The notes beneath the pieces were generated by a model. The model was not told where the DNA came from. It made no database searches and saw only the letters and a program-made list of their open reading frames with translations. Source: Bacillota bacterium (GTDB taxonomy: Bacteria; Bacillota; Bacilli; Bacillales_B; DSM-18226). Taken from it: a stretch of 8,102 nt of DNA. The translations under genes and the position numbers were made by a program. The stretch covers positions 1 to 8,102 of the forward strand of contig JAKACS010000122.1 of the NCBI GenBank assembly GCA_021821235.1, read 5' to 3'. Shown piece by piece: positions 1 to 6,478 of this stretch (positions within the stretch are counted from its first letter, which is position 1; every line of letters begins with the position of its first letter).

Positions 1-5
1 TTGCT

Positions 6-443
6 GTGTATTTCGTTGACCGTGAGAAAATTGAAACGACCCTTGTCTATCTTGAAAAGCAAATTGACCTTTTTTTAAAAACGGAGACCTGGTCAACCTT
101 AATTGAAAAAGCAGCACTTGAACGGATTGTACAGATGATGATTGAATCGATTTTAGACGTCGGCAACGCGGTGATTGATGGCTTTATTATGAGAGATCCG
201 GGAAGCTACGATGACATTATTGACATCCTGACTGATGAAAAGGTGGTCACACAAGAAACAGGGCAGAGTTTAAAAAAGCTGATCCCCTACCGAAAAATGC
301 TTGTGCAGCTGTATACAGAAGTGGATCACGAGGCATTGCTGCATGAATGTTCAAACCATCTTCAAGCTGTTGCTGTTTTTCCAAAAAACATTCGTGAGTA
401 CATAACAAATGAATTAGGGCCTGTCTCGGCTTTTAAAAATTAG
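6..443 (+). CDS. yutE: YutE, HepT-like DUF86 protein
   Basis: The 145-residue product is small, cytosolic, all-helical and acidic, matching in length and character the DUF86/HepT-like family and B. subtilis YutE as I recall it. Recognisable stretches are the N-terminal MYFVDREKIE, the core GFIMRDPGSYDD (about 59-70) and the tail ELGPVSAFKN. HepT toxins carry an R-x4-H-x-Y RNase motif. Here the equivalent is R96-KMLV-Q101-L-Y103, so Arg and Tyr are present but the His position is Gln. Canonical HepT ribonuclease activity is therefore doubtful, and no MNT-type nucleotidyltransferase partner is visible, though the upstream side lies outside the window. GTG at position 6 is chosen because it opens the conserved MYFVDR start; its ribosome binding site would lie just off the window. 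It is followed 67 bp later by yutF in the same direction, with only a weak hairpin between. The physiological role is unknown. Confidence 0.82.
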   Translation: MYFVDREKIETTLVYLEKQIDLFLKTETWSTLIEKAALERIVQMMIESILDVGNAVIDGFIMRDPGSYDDIIDILTDEKVVTQETGQSLKKLIPYRKMLVQLYTEVDHEALLHECSNHLQAVAVFPKNIREYITNELGPVSAFKN

Positions 444-444
444 G

Positions 445-475
445 GACCGCAAAGAAATTGGCGGTCTCCTTTCGC
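445..475 (+). terminator. Weak hairpin after yutE
   Basis: A 6-bp stem GACCGC/GCGGTC (445-450 with 461-466) has a 10-base A-rich loop and begins two bases after the yutE stop. The following tract, TCCTTTCG, is poor in T, so termination is probably partial and yutE-yutF read-through is plausible. Confidence 0.35.
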
Positions 476-510
476 GTTTCGGGTATGATAGGGAAGAGGT
501 GTATAATTGA

Positions 511-1275
511 ATGAAAGACTATAAAGGATATTTAATCGATTTAGATGGGACGATGTATCGAGGATCAGAGCGGATTGAAGCCGCTAGTGATTTTGTTAAA
601 CGGCTCCGCAACAAACAGATTCCTTACTTGTTTGTCACAAACAATTCGTCAAGAACGCCGGAACAAGTGGCAGAAAAATTGCGCCAATTTGATATTCCGT
701 GTGAAACAGATCTTGTTTTTACCACGAGTCAGGCCACGGCAAACTATATATATGAACGAAAAAGCGATGCCTCACTGTACGTGATCGGGGAAGAAGGTAT
801 TCAAACCGCTCTGAAAGAAAAGGGTTTTTCATTTACCAAAGAAGATGCCGATTATGTGGTGATGGGAATTGACAGGGAAATCACTTATGAAAAATTAGCG
901 GTGGCAGCACTTGCCGTTCGCAATGGTGCTGTGTTTGTTTCGACAAATGGAGATATTGCCCTGCCGACGGAACGGGGGCTCCTTCCGGGGAATGGTTCTT
1001 TGACAGCGGTTATTGCCGTCACCACGCAAACGGAGCCAATTTTTATCGGGAAGCCGGAGAGCATCATTATGGAACAAGCGCTTAAAGTTCTTGGAATTGC
1101 CAAGGAAGATACACTAATGGTTGGTGACAATTACGATACCGACATTCTTGCGGGCATGAATGCCGGGATGGACACGCTCCTTGTCCATACTGGGGTGACG
1201 ACAAAGGAATTACTGAAAGGCTATGACAAGAGGCCAACCTATGTAATTGATTCATTGGACGAATGGGAGTTGTAA
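511..1275 (+). CDS. yutF: HAD superfamily IIA (NagD-type) phosphatase YutF
   Basis: The 254-residue product is a soluble haloacid-dehalogenase phosphatase of the NagD/p-nitrophenylphosphatase subgroup, expected to hydrolyse a small phosphorylated metabolite with Mg2+. All four HAD motifs are visible: motif I D10-L-D12-G-T (nucleophile D10, acid/base D12), motif II VTNNS at 42-46, motif III K181 in IGKPE, and motif IV GDNYDTD at 205-211 with metal-binding D206 and D211. Between motifs II and III sits a C2-type cap of roughly 80-180, including STNGD and LLPGNGS, which is typical of NagD proteins. Length matches the family. The ATG at 511 has an AAGAGGT site ending 10 bases upstream. Gene order after yutE matches B. 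subtilis. The true substrate is not established from sequence. Confidence 0.92.
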   Translation: MKDYKGYLIDLDGTMYRGSERIEAASDFVKRLRNKQIPYLFVTNNSSRTPEQVAEKLRQFDIPCETDLVFTTSQATANYIYERKSDASLYVIGEEGIQTALKEKGFSFTKEDADYVVMGIDREITYEKLAVAALAVRNGAVFVSTNGDIALPTERGLLPGNGSLTAVIAVTTQTEPIFIGKPESIIMEQALKVLGIAKEDTLMVGDNYDTDILAGMNAGMDTLLVHTGVTTKELLKGYDKRPTYVIDSLDEWEL

Positions 1276-1282
1276 TAACGGA

Positions 1283-1320
1283 AAAACAGGCTGAACCTTT
1301 AAGCGGGTTCAGCCTGTTTT
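1283..1320. terminator. Bidirectional terminator between yutF and yutG
   Basis: A perfect 15-bp inverted repeat (1283-1297 with 1306-1320; core CAGGCTGAACC/GGTTCAGCCTG) has an 8-base loop and is flanked by A-tract and T-tract, so it gives a U-tailed hairpin on either strand. It starts 8 bp after the yutF stop and ends 2 bp before the yutG stop, serving both convergent genes. Confidence 0.93.
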
Positions 1321-1322
1321 GC

Positions 1323-1823
1323 TTATTCTGCTTTTGCTGCTCGGTGTGCCAGCCTGCTGGAAGCAGCGGCAGCGATCGCTCCAACTAAGTCATCCAAGAA
1401 AGTGTGGCACTCTCCTGTTGATTTATCATTTAAATGGTTTAAAATTCCCGGCTTTTGCTTATCGATATAGCCGTAATTGGTAAACCCGATTGAGCCGTAT
1501 ACATTTACGATGGAAAAGGCCAAGATTTCATCGACGCCGTATAAACTTTCATCTGTTTCAATGATCGATTGCAGCGGTTCTTCGAGAAGACCCTTTTCGG
1601 CAAGAACATCGAGCTGGATTCCTGTTATAATCGCATTTTGAACTTCCCGTTTTGAAAGGACTCGCTCCACATTCGTGATGCAATCATCCATTGTTAAGTT
1701 CTCATGGTATTTTTCCTGCAAATAATAAACAAGGCTTGCGATATCTTGAATCGTCACTCCTCGCTCTGATAACCATTTGCGGGCCGTTTGCTCGATAATA
1801 TCTACTTTCTTGCTTTCCGCCAT
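1323..1823 (-). CDS. yutG: YutG, phosphatidylglycerophosphatase A family protein
   Basis: The 166-residue product belongs to the PgpA family (phosphatidylglycerophosphate to phosphatidylglycerol, at the membrane). Family signatures are D98-E99 in GVDEILAF, aligning with the WDE motif of E. coli PgpA, and the C-terminal FLDDLVGAIAAA (143-153, D144/D145), aligning with LDDIVAGVVAA. The N-terminal 90 residues are hydrophilic and helical, and the hydrophobic segments (about 98-115 and 143-156) are much less membrane-like than in E. coli PgpA. The protein may therefore be peripheral or have a changed role. The ATG at 1823 is preceded by AAAAGGTGAG (complement of 1832-1841) with 8-base spacing. The gene is convergent with yutF and divergent from yutH, as in B. 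subtilis. Assignment to the family is firm; the enzymatic activity is inferred. Confidence 0.87.
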   Translation of the reverse strand: MAESKKVDIIEQTARKWLSERGVTIQDIASLVYYLQEKYHENLTMDDCITNVERVLSKREVQNAIITGIQLDVLAEKGLLEEPLQSIIETDESLYGVDEILAFSIVNVYGSIGFTNYGYIDKQKPGILNHLNDKSTGECHTFLDDLVGAIAAAASSRLAHRAAKAE

Positions 1824-1831
1824 GATTTCTT
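1818..1831. repeat. 14-bp direct repeat, copy 1 (over the yutG start)
   Basis: CGCCATGATTTCTT occurs here and again at 1910-1923, 92 bp apart. This copy covers the yutG start codon on the complementary strand. The spacing is not a multiple of three, so the second ATG is out of frame with yutG. Confidence 0.7.
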
Positions 1832-1909
1832 CTCACCTTTTCTTTTGATTTTCACAGTTCATAATCCTTTTTCTTAAAATATGCTGACAGCGGAAAAAAG
1901 GAACAAAAA

Positions 1910-1923
1910 CGCCATGATTTCTT
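1910..1923. repeat. 14-bp direct repeat, copy 2 (yutG upstream region)
   Basis: This is an exact copy of the 14-mer at the yutG start. On the minus strand its ATG (1915-1913) opens a 13-codon hydrophobic reading frame (MAFLFLFSAVSIF, stop at 1876-1874) in the presumed yutG leader. No good ribosome binding site precedes it, so translation is doubtful. Confidence 0.65.
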
Positions 1924-1956
1924 TTTCAAGGATTAGCGTTTCCGTAATTCTTTTCC

Positions 1957-1989
1957 TTATACTTTAAAAAGCTGCGGCCACATATAAAT
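1957..1989 (+). promoter_or_regulatory. Possible sporulation (sigma-E-like) promoter of yutH
   Basis: TTATACTT (1957-1964) resembles a sigma-E -35 element (kmATAttt), and CATATAAA (1981-1988) resembles its -10 (CATACAmT). The gap is 16 bases against a usual 14 or so, hence the low confidence. The -10 lies 34 bp before the yutH ATG. No good vegetative sigma-A pair was found; TATAAA at 1983 has no matching -35. Mother-cell control would suit a spore coat gene. Confidence 0.35.
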
Positions 1990-2022
1990 GTTGTAGGGGA
2001 CCTGAAGGAAGGGGGAAGAAAT

Positions 2023-3036
2023 ATGCTGCAAACAATGCTTGAAAAAGAATACGGAATTAAAGTGGATGGTTCGATTCAGCTTGATTCATACGAAGCGTTG
2101 CGAGGAAATGGATGGATTTATTTTCCAGCAACAGCCGAGCATTATCAGGAAGAAGATCTAATTGAATTGGGACAAATTGCCGACCACTTAAGAAATTTTG
2201 GCGATCGCCACGTTCCTGTTTTTGTACCCTCGAAAGAAGGAAAGCTCTTAACAACATGGGAAAACAAGAGTTACTGTGTGTTAGCAAGCCGACAAGCAGA
2301 CCGGCGGAGTACAATGAAACTTGGGCGCAAACTGGCGAAATTTCATGAACGGGGCAGAAGAATTCCGTTTCAAATTGAGCGCTCCAAGCGGATTGGCCAA
2401 TGGAAAGGACTATGGGAAAAACGGCTTGAGCAAATGGAAAAAGTTTGGAATGGGCTTCTTTTCCAAACACCGGAAGACGAATTTGAACGAATGTTTGTTG
2501 AGTCGTTTCCTTATTATATTGGTTTAACGGAAAACGCCATCCAATTTTTAGTTGACACGGAAATTGACGATGATCCTACAGATGCAGACAATGGAACCGT
2601 TTGCCATGAACGCTTTTCAAAAAAATCGTGGGGCCAAGAATTTTTTTGGAAAAATCCATTTGACTGGGTATTTGACCATCGAAGCCGCGATTTAGCAGAA
2701 TGGACAAGGGAACGCTATTTCTATAATATTCAAACCTATGAGCCCGAACTCAGGCGTTTTTTTGAAGAATATCAATCGATTGCTCCACTCTCTCCTTTTT
2801 CTTGGAAGCTGCTGTACGCGCGCATTTTGTTTCCACTCCACTATTTTGAGTGTGTTGAACGGTATTATTTGACGCGCTCGGAACAGGACAAAAAGCTTCT
2901 CGAGGAGCAATTAACGAAGATTCTACGGCAATCAAAGGAGTATGAGCGGTTTTTAGGAAGCTTTTTGTACATTGTCGGAGCTCCCGTGAAAAAATTTAAT
3001 TTAACAATCCCCGAGTGGCTGTATCCGGTTCGCTAG
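2023..3036 (+). CDS. yutH: YutH, spore coat protein of the CotS/YutH kinase-like family
   Basis: The 337-residue soluble protein is similar in layout to CotS-family spore coat proteins, which share the aminoglycoside phosphotransferase/choline kinase fold. Landmarks are an N-lobe-like region (1-95), the helix KLGRKLAKFHERGR (99-112), a presumed catalytic-loop region near DADNGTVCHERF (187-198), and DWVFDHRSRDLAEW (214-227), which resembles the metal-binding DW-x-x-x-D and RDLA stretch. In active family kinases the catalytic loop reads roughly HGDxHxxN. Here the matching site reads CHERF, without an obvious catalytic Asp, so it is probably a structural pseudokinase. The ATG follows a strong GGAAGGGGG site (2007-2015). 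No terminator follows, and the next gene begins 56 bp later. Position next to yutG matches B. subtilis. The spore-coat role is taken from family knowledge. Confidence 0.85.
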   Translation: MLQTMLEKEYGIKVDGSIQLDSYEALRGNGWIYFPATAEHYQEEDLIELGQIADHLRNFGDRHVPVFVPSKEGKLLTTWENKSYCVLASRQADRRSTMKLGRKLAKFHERGRRIPFQIERSKRIGQWKGLWEKRLEQMEKVWNGLLFQTPEDEFERMFVESFPYYIGLTENAIQFLVDTEIDDDPTDADNGTVCHERFSKKSWGQEFFWKNPFDWVFDHRSRDLAEWTRERYFYNIQTYEPELRRFFEEYQSIAPLSPFSWKLLYARILFPLHYFECVERYYLTRSEQDKKLLEEQLTKILRQSKEYERFLGSFLYIVGAPVKKFNLTIPEWLYPVR

Positions 3037-3043
3037 TAGAATA

Positions 3044-3052
3044 TGTTAAAAT
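3044..3052 (+). promoter_or_regulatory. Possible extended -10 promoter for the dehydrogenase
   Basis: TGTTAAAAT is a TGn extended -10 with a 5/6 match to TATAAT (TAAAAT, 3047-3052). No -35 is recognisable at 16-18 bp spacing. The predicted transcript would start near 3059, ahead of the GAAAGGGA ribosome site at 3075-3082. Confidence 0.35.
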
Positions 3053-3092
3053 AATGAAAAAAGCAGTTATTTTAGAAAGGGAAGCTGTTGTC

Positions 3093-4055
3093 GTGAAACC
3101 GTATATTTTTATTACAAGAAAACTTCCACTATCCGTCATTCAACCGCTAACAGAAAAATACGAAGTAAACATGTGGAACCGTGATGATGAGGCGGTGCCA
3201 AGACACGTGTTGATCGAAGAAGCACGGCGGGCAGATGCCTTGTTAACGATGCTATCCGATCGAATTGATGAAAGCTTGTTGGAGCAGGGACGCAACTTAA
3301 AGGTGGTTGCCAACATGGCTGTCGGCTTTGATAATATTGACCTTGCTGCCGCAAGTCAAAAAGGCGTGGCAGTATGCAATACACCCGATGTGTTAACAGA
3401 TACAACGGCTGATCTAACATTTGCCTTGTTAATGGCAACCGCAAGAAGGCTGATAGAGGCGGCAGAAATGGTAAAACAAGACGAATGGAAGTGCTGGAGC
3501 CCATTGTTGCTCGCCGGCCAGGATATTCACCACAAAACAATTGGCATTGTTGGCATGGGGAAAATTGGTGAGGCGGTTGCCAAGCGGGCATCCGGTTTTG
3601 AAATGAAGATTCTCTACCATAATCGAACAAGAAAACCGGAAGTGGAAAAACAGCTCGGTGCAATCTATGCATCGTTTACAGAATTAGCCCGAAATGCTGA
3701 TTTTATAGTATGCTTGACACCGCTTACGCCAGAAACAAGAAATTTATTTACCCGGGAAGTTTTTCAACAAATGAAAAAAACGGCAATCTTTATTAATGTT
3801 GGCAGGGGACCGGTTGTTGATGAACAGGCATTATCCGAGGCACTTATGGCAGGAGAAATTGCCGGAGCCGGATTGGATGTTTTTGCTGAGGAACCGATTG
3901 GCGCCGATCATCCACTGCTAAACCTTTCAAATGTTGTCGCACTGCCGCATATCGGCAGCTCCAGCATTGAGAGCCGGACAGCAATGATGGACTTATGCGT
4001 GAAAAATATCGATGCGGTTTTAAGTGGGAGAAGACCTTTAACACTTGTTCATTAA
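3093..4055 (+). CDS. D-isomer 2-hydroxyacid dehydrogenase (glyoxylate/hydroxypyruvate/2-ketogluconate reductase group)
   Basis: The 320-residue cytosolic oxidoreductase is expected to reduce a 2-keto acid such as glyoxylate, hydroxypyruvate or 2-ketogluconate with NAD(P)H. The Rossmann motif is VGMGKIG (G154, G156, G159). The substrate-loop motif NMAVGFDNID is at 74-83. The catalytic triad is R238 (in NVGRG), E267 (in DVFAEEP) and H286 (in LPHIGSSS), with the R-E-H spacing of 29 and 19 residues expected for the family. The start is GTG at 3093, because GAAAGGGA lies 10 bases upstream and the protein then begins MKPYIFITRK, as in relatives. An in-frame ATG at 3054 would add 13 residues but has no ribosome site. 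The gene is co-directional with yutH and with the kinase downstream, with no clear terminator on either side. The exact substrate is not resolvable by eye. Confidence 0.9.
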   Translation: MKPYIFITRKLPLSVIQPLTEKYEVNMWNRDDEAVPRHVLIEEARRADALLTMLSDRIDESLLEQGRNLKVVANMAVGFDNIDLAAASQKGVAVCNTPDVLTDTTADLTFALLMATARRLIEAAEMVKQDEWKCWSPLLLAGQDIHHKTIGIVGMGKIGEAVAKRASGFEMKILYHNRTRKPEVEKQLGAIYASFTELARNADFIVCLTPLTPETRNLFTREVFQQMKKTAIFINVGRGPVVDEQALSEALMAGEIAGAGLDVFAEEPIGADHPLLNLSNVVALPHIGSSSIESRTAMMDLCVKNIDAVLSGRRPLTLVH

Positions 4056-4092
4056 GATGAAACGTTAATGATCGTCTGCGACTGGATTTTGA

Positions 4093-4122
4093 TTGAACAT
4101 TTGCCAATATTTCAAATTTAAT
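4093..4122 (+). promoter_or_regulatory. Possible sigma-A promoter of the two-component operon
   Basis: TTGAAC (4093-4098, 4/6) and TTTAAT (4117-4122, 5/6) are separated by 18 bp in an AT-rich stretch. The predicted transcription start is near 4130, giving a leader of under 20 bases before the ATG at 4147. Confidence 0.4.
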
Positions 4123-4146
4123 ATTCTAAATGTTTGGGTGTTTACG

Positions 4147-5754
4147 ATGGGGAAAAGCTTTCTAAAGGTTACGCTTCAAACGAAAATTCTTTGTCTGATT
4201 ATTTTTTTGATGGTGTTTATAATCTTGCTCTTATCCGTATCGTTTACCTTTATGGAGTGGAACCAAGTAGAAGATCAGATGGGGAAACGGGCATTGGAAG
4301 TTTCAAAGACCGTTTCCATCATGCCTGCGATACATCAAGCTTTCACCCTTGATGATCCATCAAAGGTGATTCAACCGCTCGTTGAAAAAATTCGAAAGCA
4401 AGTTGGAGCGGAATTTATTGTGGTTGGAAATGAAGATGGAATCCGCTACTCCCATCCCATCCCGAGTAGAATAGGGGATAAAATGGTGGGTGGCGATAAT
4501 GACCAAGCACTGCGGGCTGGCGAGTATTATACTTCAAAAGCAGTAGGCACCCTTGGACCGTCTTTGCGCGGGAAATCTCCTATTTTTGATGACCAAGGCA
4601 AAATTATCGGGATTGTTTCCGTCGGTTTTTTAATTAATGATATCAAATATCGTATATTTGAGAAAATTCTTAAGATTAGCTTGTTTTCACTATTAAGTTT
4701 GGTCTTAGGTTCAATTGGTGGGACTTTGTTAGCGAGAAACATTCGCAAAGACACACTTGGTTTAGAGCCGCATGAAATTGCTTCGTTGTATAATGAAAGG
4801 GGAGCGATCCTGCTTTCCATTAAAGAAGGAATCATTGCGGTTGATTTTGAAGGCGCTATCACGATGATTAATACGACTGCGAAGAAGATTCTCGGCGTCT
4901 CTGACCATGCAATTGGCAGAAAAATTGAAGAGCTGCTTCCACATACGAAGATGTATGAGGTATTAAAAAACGGCGAAATGCAAACAGATCAAGAACTGAA
5001 AATTGGCGAGCACACAGTCATTGTCAATCGGACACCGATCATTGAAAATAACAAAGTGAGCGGAGTTGTGGCAAGTTTTCGCGATAAAACGGAAATTCAG
5101 GAAATGGTCAACACTTTATCAGAAGTGAGGAAATATTCGGAAGATTTACGTGCACAAACACATGAATATACCAACAAACTTTATGTGATCTCAGGGTTAT
5201 TACAGTTGGGTTTATACGATAAAGCAATTCGAATGATTCAAAGAGAAACTGAGCTCAATGACAGTCAAAACAGAATTTTGTTTGATCAAATCCAGGATTT
5301 AAGAGTCCAAGCGATTCTCCTTGGAAAAATTGGCAAGGCTTCAGAGAAAAAAGTGAAATTAATCTTGGATGAAAATAGCTCTTTACAGCCGTTACCTTCC
5401 CATATTGAGTTATCACAGTTAATCACGGTTCTCGGAAATGTAATCGACAATGCCATTGAGTCGACAATGGGAAAGTCGAATGGGGAAGTTGTTTTTTTTG
5501 CACTGGATATGGGACATGACCTTGTTTTTGAAATAGCAGACAACGGTAATGGCATTCCCGAACAAGAACTAGACAAAATCTTCGACAGGGGCTTTTCAAC
5601 AAAAGGTACGGTAGGCAGAGGCTACGGTTTAGCAAATGTCAAAGAAGTAGTCGAAAAATTAAATGGCGTAATCGAAATTCATAATGGCGAGGAAGGTGGC
5701 GCGGTTTTTTCCATCTATATTCCTAAAATAGAGTCACAACCACAAGTGGGTTAG
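4147..5754 (+). CDS. CitA/DcuS-type sensor histidine kinase (DctS/CitS/MalK-like)
   Basis: The 535-residue membrane kinase is expected to sense an external di- or tricarboxylate and phosphorylate the regulator downstream. Order: TM1 14-35; extracytoplasmic PAS-like sensor 36-173 with the R100-x-x-H103 pair (RYSHP) and R141 (GPSLRG), in the positions of the carboxylate-binding residues of CitA/DcuS; TM2 174-196; cytoplasmic PAS about 212-320; histidine box RAQTHEYTNKL with phospho-acceptor H339; ATPase domain with N-box N435 (VIDNAIES), G1 DNGNG at 465-469, F-box FDRGFST at 479-485 and G2 GRGYGLAN at 490-497. Length matches Bacillus members. ATG 4147 is preferred, with a weak GGGTG at 4136-4140; GTG 4138 and TTG 4093 are in-frame alternatives. 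Its stop overlaps the ribosome site of the regulator gene. The ligand is unknown, probably a transporter substrate. Confidence 0.92.
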   Translation: MGKSFLKVTLQTKILCLIIFLMVFIILLLSVSFTFMEWNQVEDQMGKRALEVSKTVSIMPAIHQAFTLDDPSKVIQPLVEKIRKQVGAEFIVVGNEDGIRYSHPIPSRIGDKMVGGDNDQALRAGEYYTSKAVGTLGPSLRGKSPIFDDQGKIIGIVSVGFLINDIKYRIFEKILKISLFSLLSLVLGSIGGTLLARNIRKDTLGLEPHEIASLYNERGAILLSIKEGIIAVDFEGAITMINTTAKKILGVSDHAIGRKIEELLPHTKMYEVLKNGEMQTDQELKIGEHTVIVNRTPIIENNKVSGVVASFRDKTEIQEMVNTLSEVRKYSEDLRAQTHEYTNKLYVISGLLQLGLYDKAIRMIQRETELNDSQNRILFDQIQDLRVQAILLGKIGKASEKKVKLILDENSSLQPLPSHIELSQLITVLGNVIDNAIESTMGKSNGEVVFFALDMGHDLVFEIADNGNGIPEQELDKIFDRGFSTKGTVGRGYGLANVKEVVEKLNGVIEIHNGEEGGAVFSIYIPKIESQPQVG

Positions 5755-5758
5755 GAGG
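5753..5758 (+). promoter_or_regulatory. Strong RBS of the response regulator, overlapping the kinase stop
   Basis: AGGAGG begins inside the kinase TAG stop (5752-5754) and lies 8 bases before GTG 5767. This arrangement suggests translational coupling and fixes the regulator start at 5767. A second GTG at 5770 is in frame. An ATG at 5765 is out of frame and is closed after one further codon (ATG TGG TGA). Confidence 0.8.
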
Positions 5759-5766
5759 GTTGCCAT

Positions 5767-6462
5767 GTGGTGAATGTTTTAATTGCCGAAGATGATTTTC
5801 GCGTTGCGTCCCTTCATGAAAAATTCCTTTTAAAGCTCTCGGATATCCAGATTGTTGGCAAAGCCAAGAATGCGGAAGAAACCATTCAGTTTATTCAAAA
5901 TCATGTAGTCGATTTGCTGATTTTAGATGTGTATTTGCCGGATGAATTAGGAACTGATTTGCTGCCGAAAATTAGGGAACTTGCCCCGCAAACGGATATA
6001 ATCATTGTAACTGCTTCTGTAAATAAAGACTTTTTATTAACGGCGATTCGCTATGGAGTTTTTAATTATTTAATTAAACCGGTTTCTTTGGAAAAATTTA
6101 CGGAAATTATCGAAAACTATAAAAATAAGCAGTTTTTGCTGGAAGCCCATGAAGAACTTGATCAAGCCATAATCGATCACTATTTTAGTAACCAATTTTC
6201 AGTTCAAGAGAGTCAAGGAAAACTGCCGAAAGGAATTGATCAATTAACGTTGCAAAAGGTTGTGATGATTATGGAGGAGGGGATAAGAGGAATATCCGCA
6301 GAAGAAGTTGCCATGAAAATGGGTGCCTCCCGCACAACCGCCAGACGCTATTTGGAGTATTTAATATCAATTGGCAGCTGCAGAGCAGAGCTTGAATATG
6401 GCATCGTTGGAAGGCCGGAGCGAAAATATTATCCACACCAACAGAGGAGTACTCCCTATTAA
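5767..6462 (+). CDS. CitB/DcuR-type response regulator (DctR/CitT/MalR-like)
   Basis: The 231-residue DNA-binding regulator pairs with the kinase immediately upstream. The receiver domain (1-120) has acidic pocket D9/D10, phospho-acceptor D54 in LLILDVYLPD, T82 in VTAS and K104 in LIKP. After a linker, the C-terminal domain (about 155-223) is typical of the CitB/DcuR/MalR group: GIDQLTLQ, then helix-turn-helix GISAEEVAMKMGASRTTARR (175-194), then RRYLEYL and YGIVGRPERKYY. This is not an OmpR-type winged helix, so it differs from the TctD regulator paired with Tct systems in Gram-negatives. GTG 5767 is chosen from its AGGAGG site. The likely target is the tctC promoter region just downstream, where tandem repeats precede the promoter; that link is inferred from position. 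The stop codon lies in the loop of the terminator. Confidence 0.93.
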   Translation: MVNVLIAEDDFRVASLHEKFLLKLSDIQIVGKAKNAEETIQFIQNHVVDLLILDVYLPDELGTDLLPKIRELAPQTDIIIVTASVNKDFLLTAIRYGVFNYLIKPVSLEKFTEIIENYKNKQFLLEAHEELDQAIIDHYFSNQFSVQESQGKLPKGIDQLTLQKVVMIMEEGIRGISAEEVAMKMGASRTTARRYLEYLISIGSCRAELEYGIVGRPERKYYPHQQRSTPY

Positions 6463-6478
6463 AGGGGAGTATTTTTTT
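6450..6478 (+). terminator. Rho-independent terminator of the two-component operon
   Basis: Stem TACTCCC/GGGAGTA (6450-6456 with 6465-6471) has an 8-base loop followed by seven T residues (6472-6478). The regulator's TAA stop (6460-6462) lies in the loop, so the hairpin's left arm is coding. It separates the two-component genes from tctC. Confidence 0.9.

Noticed and set aside
6..443. Calling yutE a toxin-antitoxin module
   Set aside because: No MNT partner is in the window, the catalytic His is replaced by Gln, and the gene sits in a conserved chromosomal block.
1824..2022. Riboswitch or small RNA in the yutG-yutH divergent region
   Set aside because: Only a 6-bp AAACGC/GCGTTT pairing with a 23-base loop was found (1907-1912 with 1936-1941); no conserved riboswitch core or terminator/antiterminator pair is visible.
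2057..2470. A 137-codon minus-strand frame inside yutH
   Set aside because: It is fully antisense to yutH, with no recognisable motif and no ribosome site; a shadow frame.
3015..3092. Longer dehydrogenase starting within yutH (ATG 3015) or at ATG 3054
   Set aside because: Neither has a ribosome site, and the added residues do not resemble the family N-terminus; GTG 3093 has GAAAGGGA and begins MKPYIFITRK.
3136..3672. A 178-codon open frame on the minus strand within the hydroxyacid dehydrogenase gene
   Set aside because: It lies wholly opposite a gene with intact catalytic motifs, has low-complexity Pro/Leu/Arg/Gln-rich content typical of antisense frames, and has no recognisable domain.
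4093..4146. Upstream TTG start for the sensor kinase, adding 18 residues
   Set aside because: It would start within the predicted -35 and lacks a ribosome site; ATG 4147 gives the usual short basic N-terminus before TM1.
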